Of a DNA stretch of 64,000 bases, positions 8,745 through 17,208 are shown piece after piece (position 1 is the first letter of the stretch; the number at the start of each line of letters is the position of its first letter). The DNA lies in the NCBI GenBank assembly GCA_030429565.1, contig JAUIFE010000027.1:1-64000 (forward strand), written 5' to 3'. The DNA is from Holophagae bacterium. Its GTDB lineage: Bacteria > Acidobacteriota > Holophagae > Acanthopleuribacterales > Acanthopleuribacteraceae. Both the position numbers and the translations under genes were made by a program. A model generated the notes under the pieces. That model saw nothing but the letters and a program-made list of their open reading frames with translations. It was not told the DNA's origin and searched no databases.

Positions 8745-9299
8745 GTGAGCGAACCGGCGGATTTGACCACCAAACTGCAAGCATTCGTCGCGGGCCGCAC
8801 CGACTTGGCGCCCGAATGTTTGGACCTAATCTACGCGCGTTTACAGATTTTGGCGCGCCATGCCGTCAAAGGCGAACGGCGCGGCCACAGCCTGCAACCC
8901 ACGGCGCTGATAAACGAAGCTTGGCTGAAACTGCAGCAACAGGAGAACCTGGTCCTCAACGACCGCACCCATTTTTACGCTTTGGCCGCCAAAGCCATGC
9001 GCCGCTTGTTGATTGATTACGCGCGCCCCCGCGATGCCGAGAAACGCGGCGGCAAAATGATGCCGGTCACCTTGTCCGACGGCGCCCATGGCGACCGCGC
9101 CGAACCGGATTTGCTCGACCTCAACGAACAACTCGATGTGCTGGAACAAATCGCACCGCGCCAATACCAAATCCTGATCATGCGTTTTTTTGCCGGGCTG
9201 ACGCTCGACGAAATCGCCGCGTACTTCCAACTTTCGCCGGCAATGATCTCCAAAGAGTTGGTCAAAGCACGCGGTTGGTTGTTCGCCAAGCTGGCGTGA
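8745..9299 (+). CDS. ECF-type RNA polymerase sigma factor (TIGR02999-like)
   Basis: 184 aa, GTG start at 8745. No strong Shine-Dalgarno is visible, but the protein begins like family members. Region 2 includes SLQPTALINEAWLKL and THFYALAAKAMRRLLIDYAR, the signature of the sigma-70 group found in Acidobacteria and Planctomycetes (TIGR02999). Region 4 carries a helix-turn-helix (LTLDEIAAYFQLSPAMISKEL). It lacks the extra C-terminal domains of classical sigma factors. The next gene is a Ser/Thr kinase starting 8 bp after its stop. In this sigma family, kinase neighbours are common and are thought to control the sigma factor by phosphorylation. The target promoters are unknown. Confidence 0.9.
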   Translation: MSEPADLTTKLQAFVAGRTDLAPECLDLIYARLQILARHAVKGERRGHSLQPTALINEAWLKLQQQENLVLNDRTHFYALAAKAMRRLLIDYARPRDAEKRGGKMMPVTLSDGAHGDRAEPDLLDLNEQLDVLEQIAPRQYQILIMRFFAGLTLDEIAAYFQLSPAMISKELVKARGWLFAKLA

Positions 9300-9307
9300 G
9301 GCCCGCC

Positions 9308-11311
9308 ATGGACATTACGCGCGAACAGTTGATCTTTCGTATCTACGAAGAAGCGCTGGCTTTACCGCCGGCTGAACGGCAAGCCTTCATCCAATCCCAA
9401 TGTGGCGGCGATGGCGACCTGTTATCGCAAGTTGCCGCTTGCTTGGACGCGGCGGAAGGCAACGCCACCACCCAGGAGCAAGGATTGGCGGCGGTGATTG
9501 GCGAAGGCATGGCCGCCGCCGCCCAAGCCATGGACGCGAACCTGCCCCACGTCGGCGACACCTTGGGCAAATACCAATTACTCGAACAAATCGGTCGTGG
9601 CGGCATGGGGGTCGTTTTCAAAGCCGAAGACCGCGTGCTGCGCCGTTTGGTGGCGCTGAAAATGATTCATCGCCGTGGCGCAAACGACGCGGCCCTGCTC
9701 AAACGCTTCGAGCGTGAAGGCCGCGCCCTAGCGGCACTCCGTCATCCTGATATCGTGCAAGTCTACGGTCTCGAGCAAATCAACGATCACCTGGTTTTGG
9801 TCATGGAATACCTGGAGGGTCCCACCCTGCAAATACCGCCGACCGGCATGCCCTTTAACACTTTTATAGAAACAGCATGCGCGCTGGCCTTTGCGGTTGC
9901 AGCCGCGCACGAAGCGGGCATTGTCCACCGCGATCTAAAGCCCGCCAACATTATGGTCACCAAAACCGGCCTGAAAATACTCGATTTCGGTTTGGCCCAG
10001 CACCACATGGCAGACCCATCTCATGCCGCGACACAACGGCTGACGGCCTCCGGCATGGTTATCGGCACCGTGCCTTATATGTCGCCGGAACAAGCGCGCG
10101 GCTTGCCCTTGGATCCACGCAGCGACGTGTTTTCGTTGGGTGTCATTTTCTACGAAGCATTAACGGGACGTCGCCCCTTTACCGGCAAAACCGCCTCCGA
10201 TGTCATCAGTGCCATCTTGCGCGACGATCCGCCACCCTTGCCGCCCGCCTGCGACAAACTGCCCGATGGGTTGATCGACGTTCTCGGGCGTTGCCTGCAC
10301 AAGGACGCCGACCAACGGTTTGCGTCGGCACGCGAACTCCACATAGCCTTGAACCGGCTGCATACAAATAGACCGATCCCCGAAATCCCGCCACTCACCC
10401 GTTTTTTGGCCCACCTCATTGTCTTCGCCACCGGCGCCTGCCTGACCCTGTTGGCCTTGAACTTTTGGCGCGCCAATCGACACGAACCGCCCAACACCGA
10501 GCCGGCCACAACCAAGTCGCAAACAGACGACACCCAACCGTCGCATGGCGTCAATTTAGACACGCCGTCGCAATTACCGCTCACCCCACCCCTAGCAAAA
10601 CCGGACACCGTGGCCACAACACCCAAGGCCTCGCTCCAAGAATTGATCCTAACCGGGAACTTTGCAGCGGCCTTGGCCCTGTTGCAAACGGAAAAGACCT
10701 CAGCGGCTATGACCTTTTCCCGGCAGGAAAATCATCAGTGGGCGGCGCGGCTCTACCGGCTGCAGGGTCAAAAGCAGCGCGCGCTCGAAGAACTTACCGC
10801 GGCAGCGGCAACGGCACCGACGAACCAACGCACCAACCTTGCCCTGGCGCTGATGGAACAGGGCTTCCCTGGACGCGCCTGGGAGCTGATGGGTAGCACG
10901 CCCCGCGATGCCGAACAAAACAAAAGCACCGCCCTATTGCGCGCGCTATCGGCGCTACACCGAAAGCAATGGCCGACGGCACGCGTCGCCTTTCAGCAGG
11001 CTCAAGCCGACACAGCACCCGAAGAATGGACTTGGTGGTGGATTCACTACCTTGCCGCTACCGACCCAGCGGCGGCGACCGACGAAATCGTGCGCTTCAT
11101 CGCCTCCGAGCAGGTCAAACAAACACGCCCGGATCGCTGGGTTTTGGCTCATTTGAAACTGGCCGAGAGCTACCGCCGCCGACACCACCCTAAACAAGCG
11201 CTGGAATGGTACGACCGTTTCCTAAACCAGTGGGCGACCTTCCCGAATGACGAAACGCGATTCGCCCAGAAACAACGCGCCCAATTGCAGCGCACAGCCA
11301 CACCACAATAG
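9308..11311 (+). CDS. Membrane Ser/Thr protein kinase with C-terminal TPR-like region
   Basis: 667 aa. The start at 9308 is preferred over an upstream frame start inside the sigma gene; a weak GAGG precedes it. Residues 1-80 form a helical N-terminal domain typical of kinases paired with these ECF factors (LPPAERQAFIQSQCGGD). The kinase domain (about 90-355) has the glycine loop GRGGMGVVF, the Lys in VALKMI, HRDLKPAN with Asp209, DFGLA and the GTVPYMSPEQ activation segment, so it looks active. A membrane helix follows at about 366-387. The remaining 280 residues, after a Pro/Thr-rich linker, are helical repeats resembling TPRs on the far side of the membrane. Its likely partner is the ECF sigma factor just upstream. 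Confidence 0.92.
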   Translation: MDITREQLIFRIYEEALALPPAERQAFIQSQCGGDGDLLSQVAACLDAAEGNATTQEQGLAAVIGEGMAAAAQAMDANLPHVGDTLGKYQLLEQIGRGGMGVVFKAEDRVLRRLVALKMIHRRGANDAALLKRFEREGRALAALRHPDIVQVYGLEQINDHLVLVMEYLEGPTLQIPPTGMPFNTFIETACALAFAVAAAHEAGIVHRDLKPANIMVTKTGLKILDFGLAQHHMADPSHAATQRLTASGMVIGTVPYMSPEQARGLPLDPRSDVFSLGVIFYEALTGRRPFTGKTASDVISAILRDDPPPLPPACDKLPDGLIDVLGRCLHKDADQRFASARELHIALNRLHTNRPIPEIPPLTRFLAHLIVFATGACLTLLALNFWRANRHEPPNTEPATTKSQTDDTQPSHGVNLDTPSQLPLTPPLAKPDTVATTPKASLQELILTGNFAAALALLQTEKTSAAMTFSRQENHQWAARLYRLQGQKQRALEELTAAAATAPTNQRTNLALALMEQGFPGRAWELMGSTPRDAEQNKSTALLRALSALHRKQWPTARVAFQQAQADTAPEEWTWWWIHYLAATDPAAATDEIVRFIASEQVKQTRPDRWVLAHLKLAESYRRRHHPKQALEWYDRFLNQWATFPNDETRFAQKQRAQLQRTATPQ

Positions 11312-11350
11312 CGCAGCTAAAACAGGCCGGCAGCAATGGGTGCGAGCCGA

Positions 11351-11800
11351 CTAAACCTCGCTTTCGGCCGGAAATCCGACGTGTCTGTGCAATAGAACAT
11401 CAGGCAAACCGAGTGCCACCACGTACCCCATCGAAGTCAACCATATTCCGGAAGACAACACCTGGGCCGGGCTTGCGCTGCTGCCAAAAGCCCGGTACGC
11501 CGCGCACCAGAACCCAATGCCAACCCAAAAGAAACGAATGCTAAAAATTACCCAAAACCGCATAAACAAAAGGCCGTAAGCAAGGGAACCCCGATAGACC
11601 GCCAACCAGAAACGCGAAACCCAACCAAATCAGCAACGCAAACAACACAACGCCATTAAAATTAAAGGGCTCAACAAATAAAACACCAAGAATTTCAAAC
11701 GACAAAAGCGCAGCCCATGCGACCACTAAAAAGCGCAGCAGGTTCACCAACCCATGCAGCACGACCTTACTTGACCAACAAGGACGCCTCCTTGGAAACA
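11351..11800 (-). pseudogene. Frameshifted small membrane protein, paralog of 11965-12384
   Basis: Two overlapping minus-strand frames together match the neighbouring protein encoded at 11965-12384. The first frame supplies hydrophobic helices ending FAFLVGGL, and the second continues GSLAYGLLFMRFWV through VVALGLPDVLLHRHVGFP. In the intact paralog the corresponding stretch reads SGLAGSLAYGLFFMRYWV. Aligning the DNA shows one extra base in a run of four C (plus strand 11589-11592), which breaks the frame. A good ribosome-binding site (AAGGAGG) lies near 11790 but the exact start is unclear. Either a recent pseudogene or a sequencing error in the homopolymer would explain it. Function of the family unknown; four membrane segments are predicted. 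Confidence 0.7.
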
Positions 11801-11964
11801 GGAAAATCACAACCTTGACGAAGCCGGCCATAGCTGACCAACCAAAGCGCACGGAACGCGGGGTTCAAAAGAACCCAGGCTAAATAGATAAACCCATTGT
11901 CACAAAACCATTAAAATTCGACCAGAGAGGTTTTTGCGCCACCGAAAGTGCGCGGCGCTGACCC

Positions 11965-12384
11965 TCATTCTCGGGTCAGGTAACGACGATTCTTGTGCAC
12001 CAACACGTCGAGGAGACCCAACAGCAATATAACCCAACACCCAAACAGCCCGATGGGGGAAGTGACCAACGTCTGCCTAACATCGCCATCGCCGACCATG
12101 TAAAGGAAACCCAGCACAGCGATCAACCCAAACAAAGCCAGGCGAATCACATAGCGGACCCAATAGCGCATGAAAAAAAGGCCGTAAGCAAGAGAACCGG
12201 CCAGGCCGCTAATCACGATGCAAAAAAAGACGCCGACCATGTCAAGCCAATCACCCACCGAATTCACACTAAATTTTTGGTAGACAATCACCATCGACGC
12301 TAACGCTATCAGGCCGGCAAAAGAACCTACAACGGAACGCAGCACGTTGAGCAAGCATCGAATTAGGGTATCCCGCAAAACCAC
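11965..12384 (-). CDS. Small integral membrane protein (tandem paralog family)
   Basis: 139 aa. The GTG start at 12384 is chosen for GGGAGG five bases upstream. The longer upstream frame adds a non-hydrophobic segment without its own ribosome-binding site. Four membrane helices are evident: residues about 8-30, 45-62, 70-92 and 105-125. Between helices two and three is the family signature GSLAYGLFFMRYWV. The tail is basic (VHKNRRYLTRE). It is the intact middle member of three tandem relatives on the minus strand (11351, 11965, 12610). I recognise no known family. Tandem duplication followed by decay of one copy suggests a rapidly evolving accessory locus. Confidence 0.7.
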   Translation of the reverse strand: MVLRDTLIRCLLNVLRSVVGSFAGLIALASMVIVYQKFSVNSVGDWLDMVGVFFCIVISGLAGSLAYGLFFMRYWVRYVIRLALFGLIAVLGFLYMVGDGDVRQTLVTSPIGLFGCWVILLLGLLDVLVHKNRRYLTRE

Positions 12385-12609
12385 GCGATCCTCCCTTTCC
12401 GAAGTAGACGCCACCCATAAAAGCGGAAAATCCGGGCAAGCAGTCGCATCTAAGCGGGGAAACACCTGATCTCACCCAGATGCCTGATCATTGTACATAA
12501 ACCCGCTTTCGCCGGCGAAGTTAGCGCCCAAAGGGGACCACCATCGAGGCCGGATTAAATGGTAAAAGACCGCCCACAGGTTGATTCAAGTGGAACGCTT
12601 CAGGGCCGG

Positions 12610-13038
12610 TCAAACACCACCCTCAGACACAACCGAGTTTCCCGCGCCAAATGCCGGGGTGAAATGGTCGCGGTGAAATTCAAAATACACATCGAGGCAG
12701 ATAAAAAGCGCAAGTTGCCCCCAGCGCTCCCCCAGCCAAACCCACAAATGAAACGGGCCACGTGCGTAAAACAAATCCCAACCCAACGCCAAAAAAAACA
12801 AAGAGATATAAATGGTGCGAAAGAGAAGATGCGACCAGCGTCGCAAGAAAAACATGCCGTAACTAAAGATGAAAAACAACCCAACGTAAAACAAGCCGAT
12901 CGGCGAGCGCGGCCACATCACCTGCCAGCGCGACAGAAAAAAGCCGGCAGCCAAAACCGCGTAGATCACGGTGGTAGCGGCAAGCAGGTTTTTGACAACA
13001 ATCAAAACCAGTCTTGGGCCCATTTCTGTCACTTTCAT
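12610..13038 (-). CDS. Small integral membrane protein, third tandem paralog
   Basis: 142 aa. ATG at 13038 with GGGAGGA four bases upstream. Four hydrophobic segments occupy residues about 10-32, 44-62, 68-88 and 98-115. The segment FIFSYGMFFLRRWSHLLFR corresponds to the GSLAYGLFFMRYWVRYVIR signature of the other two copies, so it belongs to the same family though more diverged. The C-terminal 25 residues are hydrophilic. No function can be assigned. It shares orientation with its relatives, and gaps of about 160-225 bp separate the members, so they may be transcribed separately. Confidence 0.7.
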   Translation of the reverse strand: MKVTEMGPRLVLIVVKNLLAATTVIYAVLAAGFFLSRWQVMWPRSPIGLFYVGLFFIFSYGMFFLRRWSHLLFRTIYISLFFLALGWDLFYARGPFHLWVWLGERWGQLALFICLDVYFEFHRDHFTPAFGAGNSVVSEGGV

Positions 13039-13611
13039 AAAGTCCTCCCAATCATTCACAAAAAACGGAAAACACCCTGTTCACGGTTCCTAACGCCTCA
13101 TGGCTTTCCATTCGGTACCGACGCTGACGCACAGGCAGCGCCCGTTTCCTGAAGCCTTTCGCAAAAATATCCGCGGTCTTGTGGAAAGCGCCTGCCGGCG
13201 GAAACCTCGAACAAACAAGCGATACGCGGCACATTTAATCCAAAACGAAGCGATTCTTGTTGGCGAAATCGCTCTGTTTGGGTGAAAGAGGATGCGACAG
13301 AAGACAAGAACGAAACTAAAACAGGGTCAGGAACCGATGCGTCCTTTTGCGATATGGCAGAGCGAAGAAATAGAAAAATAGCGCATAGAAAGAACAAAGA
13401 TCGCCGTTTCAGGCACAAGCCGCGGAACCTCGTGACACAACGGCCGTCATATACAACATGCAAAAAAGCGAGAATGAAGTACAAAAAGGTGACATATCAG
13501 ACGCCGCCGGCGCCATTTTTTACATTCCCTTTTCAGTTATCCTTCATTAAGGCGCCGCATCGCCGCATTTTCTGCGATGCCTTCTTTGGCCGCCACACGT
13601 GTGAAACACAC
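13039..13611. other. Intergenic region with short repeat copy R2
   Basis: No supported gene. A 128-codon minus-strand frame (13098-13484) runs through the palindromic repeat at 13239-13283, has no ribosome-binding site and shows no recognisable content, so it is not called. The rest is AT-rich on the right side. Confidence 0.5.
13239..13283 (+). repeat. Palindromic repeat family, copy R2 (short form)
   Basis: About 45 bp. The core GAAGCGATTCTTGTTGGCGA followed by AATCGCTCTG is flanked by ATCCAAAAC and GTTTGGGT, matching the short copy at 38786 with several substitutions. Confidence 0.65.
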
Positions 13612-13638
13612 CAAAAAAAGGGGCGGTCATGCCGCCCC
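13612..13638 (-). terminator. Intrinsic terminator of the FG-GAP gene
   Basis: GGGGCGG (13620-13626) pairs with CCGCCCC (13632-13638). On the minus strand it is followed by seven T (13619-13613). It lies 25 bp after the stop at 13663. Confidence 0.85.
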
Positions 13639-13662
13639 TGGTTTAGTTGGTTAACCGATCCG

Positions 13663-16062
13663 TTACTGAATTGCCGGACAATTCAGAGCCGATACAAAAT
13701 CAAGCACAGTGGCCGGCGTTTGCCAGGTCACCCAATCAGTGGACGGGTTGCAGGCAAACGGTTCCCAAGCACGCACGCCGAAACGGCCCAATAAAGCGAT
13801 CTCGGGGCGTTGGTCGCGGTCACTGTCGATCACCGCCACCCGTTGCGTACGATTCGGGTCCACATCGGTCGTTTCCCAAATTCGTTCACTGAAGTCGTTA
13901 TCCCAAAGTTCTAACGATTCCGGCCCAACCACAATCCAATCGGTATTGGTGTTGCCGGGGGTCAACGGCATGAGACTCAACATCGGCGTTCCCGGAAAAT
14001 GGCGGTCGAGGAAGAAGTCGCCCTCACCGTCGGCGGTCCAGCGATAAGCCACTCCGTCGCCGGCACCCGCCAGAATATAGGTTTGGCCCTGACCGTCACT
14101 GACAGCGGCAACACCGGCAACATCCGGCGCTTGTAATCGCTGACTCTGATTAGTCTTAAAGTCGTGGATGCGCACATGATCCGGGCCGTCGACAAACACC
14201 ATTTCATCGCGACCGTCGCTGTCTAAATCGGCCAGAACAAATGCCAAACCATTTTCCGCCCCTGTTTCCGTATAGTTGGAAAACTCAAAGCTGCCCGCCG
14301 AAAACACATCGACGAACTGATTGTAAGCAACCACCAGCTCGGGAGCGGTATCGCCGTCAACGTTACCGATGCGCAAACGCGGTGCAATCGGGTTACCGTT
14401 GAAGTTGTAAGGGCGATAGAAATGGGAAAACTCAAGCGCACTGCTATCCAGGTCGAACACCAACACGCCGGGTGCCTGGCCTTGAATCACGGTGAGCGCC
14501 ACTTCCAGGGAGGCGTCATCGTCGAGTTGGCCCACAATCATGTCTTGGATAGCCGGGCTGCCAATGTGATCCAGGCTGGTTTGGAACAATGACGCCTGCG
14601 CGCCGTCTTCCAGCGACCATCGCAACAGACGTCCGCCGCTGCCGGCTTCGGCCTGGGCAACCGCCGCCAATAAAGAGGCCGGCTGTTCTTGGGTTGCCGC
14701 CAGGGGCACCAACGCGGCGAAAACCCCGTCAAAAGGAAGGTGGGTGGCGGGGCTCGCTTGACGGGTCATCAAATCCGCCAAAGGCAAGGTAAACAATTGG
14801 TCGGTCGCGGTCGAGGCGCCGCCGGTTGACCAAAACACGCGATCACCCTGGACGTGCACACCGTCAACGCCAAACCCTCGGGCTGTCAAATGCGCCGCAA
14901 CTTGGGTGGCGGCAGCATCGTAAATGGAAAGGCCGGTCCAGCCGGTGGTGCCAATCAGGAGTTCGTCAAAGCCGTCTTGGTTAAGATCGCGAGCGGTGAT
15001 GGTGGAAGCACTTTCGTCATAAGCCAATGACAGACTTTGAAACGCTTGGCCGGCGATATCAAAATAACGCGCGCCCTGTTGGTTGATTGTGACGATTTCT
15101 GATACCGTGTCCCCGGCGACATTAGCCACTGTAAATACCGATCCCAAGGGTTCGTTGATTTGTGCAACAACCCGACCGTCGAGTTTCACCACCACGGCGC
15201 TGTCCGGTTGACTGAGTAACAACTCCGGCTCGGCATCTTGATCAAAATTGCCCAGCGCTAAGCGGCCGCTGCCGACGACGCTAATCGCCGGGCGTGCGGC
15301 GTTGCCGCTCAGCGGATCGAGGTAGTAAACCGAATCGATCAAACGCAAAATGAGTTGCGGATTGTCCATGCCGGGCAGGTCGGCCGGCACGAAATCCAAT
15401 ATACGGTTGGGTTGCGGTGCTGTAAAAATCCGTCGCGGCCGACTCTCAAACAAGGTGTAGGCGTCCAATGTTCCAGAAGCCCGCAACACCAGAATTTCGT
15501 CATTGCCGTCCCCGTTGAAGTCAACCGTATGGAGTGCCGTAATCGGGCTACGACTGCCCGGATTGCTCTCGCCTTGCCACAGGTACTGAATCCCATCCTG
15601 TGCTGACGCGTCCACCGCAAATACGAAAAAGGTATCGGTATCACCAAAGGTTGAAGCAGCGGCCGTGGCGACATAAAGCGGGCGCGTTTCAGCAGTGTGT
15701 TGGAGCGGCTGCAGCGCGACGACGCCAATCGACGAACCCATCGAGCCACGCGCAAACGTGGTTTCGGTTACGGGCGCGGTCGAAACCTGGCGACCGCGAT
15801 TGCCCAGTTGAAGCGAGAGCATGCCGCCACTCATGGCACAAGGTTCATTCTCGAGCCGTTCAAGCAGCACACCGTTTTGATAAACATCCTTATAACAGTT
15901 GGGTGCGGCACCGTAAAAATATTGGTAAACACCGTCGTCCACGATGTTGCCATGGCGGTCAAATTGGTAGCGAACAAGTGGAAGTTGTCGTTGTGGCTGA
16001 TTAGAAGCAACCAGACTCACCTGAAAGAGAACACAGAGAAGGCATAATAATCGAAAAAACAC
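13663..16062 (-). CDS. Secreted FG-GAP/VCBS repeat protein (beta-propeller)
   Basis: 799 aa. GTG start at 16062 gives a signal peptide (MFFRLLCLLCVLFQVSLVAS) with GAAGGGG about eight bases upstream. The mature protein contains repeated calcium-binding loops of the D-x-[DN]-G-D type: DFNGDGNDEILV, NFDQDAEPELLL, DLNQDGFDELLI, QLDDDASLEVAL, NVDGDTAPELVV and DLDSDGRDEMVF. These mark integrin-alpha-like FG-GAP blades, probably one or two seven-bladed propellers. The first 100 residues before the propeller contain NCYKDVYQ...LERLENEPC with a likely disulfide. There is no C-terminal sorting domain or membrane anchor. It probably binds ligands or surfaces in a calcium-dependent way. A strong terminator follows, so it is transcribed alone. 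Confidence 0.85.
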   Translation of the reverse strand: MFFRLLCLLCVLFQVSLVASNQPQRQLPLVRYQFDRHGNIVDDGVYQYFYGAAPNCYKDVYQNGVLLERLENEPCAMSGGMLSLQLGNRGRQVSTAPVTETTFARGSMGSSIGVVALQPLQHTAETRPLYVATAAASTFGDTDTFFVFAVDASAQDGIQYLWQGESNPGSRSPITALHTVDFNGDGNDEILVLRASGTLDAYTLFESRPRRIFTAPQPNRILDFVPADLPGMDNPQLILRLIDSVYYLDPLSGNAARPAISVVGSGRLALGNFDQDAEPELLLSQPDSAVVVKLDGRVVAQINEPLGSVFTVANVAGDTVSEIVTINQQGARYFDIAGQAFQSLSLAYDESASTITARDLNQDGFDELLIGTTGWTGLSIYDAAATQVAAHLTARGFGVDGVHVQGDRVFWSTGGASTATDQLFTLPLADLMTRQASPATHLPFDGVFAALVPLAATQEQPASLLAAVAQAEAGSGGRLLRWSLEDGAQASLFQTSLDHIGSPAIQDMIVGQLDDDASLEVALTVIQGQAPGVLVFDLDSSALEFSHFYRPYNFNGNPIAPRLRIGNVDGDTAPELVVAYNQFVDVFSAGSFEFSNYTETGAENGLAFVLADLDSDGRDEMVFVDGPDHVRIHDFKTNQSQRLQAPDVAGVAAVSDGQGQTYILAGAGDGVAYRWTADGEGDFFLDRHFPGTPMLSLMPLTPGNTNTDWIVVGPESLELWDNDFSERIWETTDVDPNRTQRVAVIDSDRDQRPEIALLGRFGVRAWEPFACNPSTDWVTWQTPATVLDFVSALNCPAIQ

Positions 16063-16390
16063 GGTAGAAACCCCTTCATCATTAATGAGTTGTCATAAAC
16101 CTAAATAGAGCGATTCTTGGCTGCACGCGCACCAATCGGGATCGATCGCAACGGGCCGTCTGTATCAAGCACGCCTAGATTTTCCATAATCCATTTCAAA
16201 TCATACTTTTGCGCGATTACATCAGCTCGAACCGCACAACTTAGGTTTTACATTCAATCATTGTCGCCGGCCTTATAAGCGAAATAACACAGACGGCGAC
16301 AAAAAATACGGAGCGAGCATCATACAGTAAAAGCGCAATCGCAAGAAAAAAGCGCCAAAGGAAATGTGGCAAAGGATTAGGGCAAATGCC
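16063..16390. other. Intergenic region between minus-strand genes
   Basis: Contains the long palindromic repeat copy R3 (16098-16248) and A-rich sequence. No gene is seen. Confidence 0.6.
16098..16248 (+). repeat. Palindromic repeat family, copy R3 (long form)
   Basis: The left end AACCTAAATAGAGCGATTCT (16098-16117) matches R1. The right end ...GCTCGAACCGCACAACTTAGGTT (16225-16247) is its imperfect inverted counterpart and resembles the right end of the copy at 36175 (ATTTCATCCAGCCGAACCGC). The interior differs from R1 and R7. Confidence 0.75.
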
Positions 16391-16394
16391 CTAA
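16377..16394 (-). terminator. Stem-loop overlapping the response-regulator stop codon
   Basis: TTAGGGCA (16377-16384) and TGCCCTAA (16387-16394) form a perfect stem that includes the stop codon of the LytTR gene. Only a short T-poor tail follows on the minus strand, so termination is plausible but weak. Confidence 0.4.
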
Positions 16395-17200
16395 CGCAGC
16401 GCAAACAGGCGACCCCATTGGTTTTTATACTTGCGGCTGAGCAGCAGTTTTTCACCGTCGTTCATCACGGCCAAGTATTCGCCGTTGAACTGGGGCTCAA
16501 AAGCTTCGACCGCCTCGATATTGATGATGTGGGTGCGGCTGATGCGCACGAAGGCTTCGCCTAAACGGCTCGCCGTTTCGGTGAGCGTGCTGCGCACTAA
16601 ATACTCTTTGCCGGCGCTGTGCAGCGCCACATAATTACCCGCCGAACTGAGCCAGGCCACGTCGCCGGCGGCCACAAAAAACAAGCGCTCGCCGCTTTTC
16701 ACCATAAAACGGTTCAGCGGTTCGGGTTTGGTCGCCGGCGCACTGCTCGCTTGGGCGGCACCGGCCTCCAAACGGGTCAGCAAACGCCGCATGAGGGTCA
16801 GGTCTTCGTCTTGGCGATGGGCGTGAAACCGCGTGCGGGCGCGATCCAAGGCTTGACGAAAACGGGCGTCGTCAAAAGGTTTGAGTAAATAATCCAACGC
16901 ATTTACTTCAAACGCCTGCACCGCGAAGGCATCGTAGGCGGTGACGAAAATGACGATCGGCATGTGCGCGTCGTCGAGTCGGCGCAGGACGTCGAAGCCG
17001 GTCACCTGCGGCATTTGAATGTCGAGGAACATGAGATCGGGGCGATGTTCGTTGACGGCGCTGATCGCTTCCAGACCATTGGCGCACTCGGCGACCAGCT
17101 CTATATCGGACTCGGCTTGTAGTAAAAAAGCAAGGTTGCGCCGTGCCGGCCGTTCATCGTCGACAATCACGGTTGTCATTCGTTCAGGTTTGGTCGTCAT
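16391..17200 (-). CDS. LytTR-family response regulator
   Basis: 269 aa. ATG at 17200 with GAGG six bases upstream, 8 bp after the kinase stop. The receiver domain (8-125) has acidic residues VDDERPAR, phospho-acceptor Asp60 in LMFLDIQMPQ, and the conserved Lys in DYLLKPFDD. A linker of about 40 residues leads to a LytTR DNA-binding domain (about 170-268) with SGERLFFVAAGDVAWLSSAGN, VRISRTHIINIEAVEAFEP and LSRKYKNQW, all typical of the AgrA/AlgR/LytR type. It should bind direct repeats upstream of target genes after phosphorylation by the adjacent kinase. Targets are unknown; the two flanking secreted propeller proteins are candidates by position only. Confidence 0.93.
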   Translation of the reverse strand: MTTKPERMTTVIVDDERPARRNLAFLLQAESDIELVAECANGLEAISAVNEHRPDLMFLDIQMPQVTGFDVLRRLDDAHMPIVIFVTAYDAFAVQAFEVNALDYLLKPFDDARFRQALDRARTRFHAHRQDEDLTLMRRLLTRLEAGAAQASSAPATKPEPLNRFMVKSGERLFFVAAGDVAWLSSAGNYVALHSAGKEYLVRSTLTETASRLGEAFVRISRTHIINIEAVEAFEPQFNGEYLAVMNDGEKLLLSRKYKNQWGRLFALR

Positions 17201-17208
17201 GGTACGCC

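Noticed and set aside
13098..13484. Minus-strand frame of 128 codons
   Set aside because: It passes through a palindromic repeat copy, lacks a ribosome-binding site and has no conserved content.
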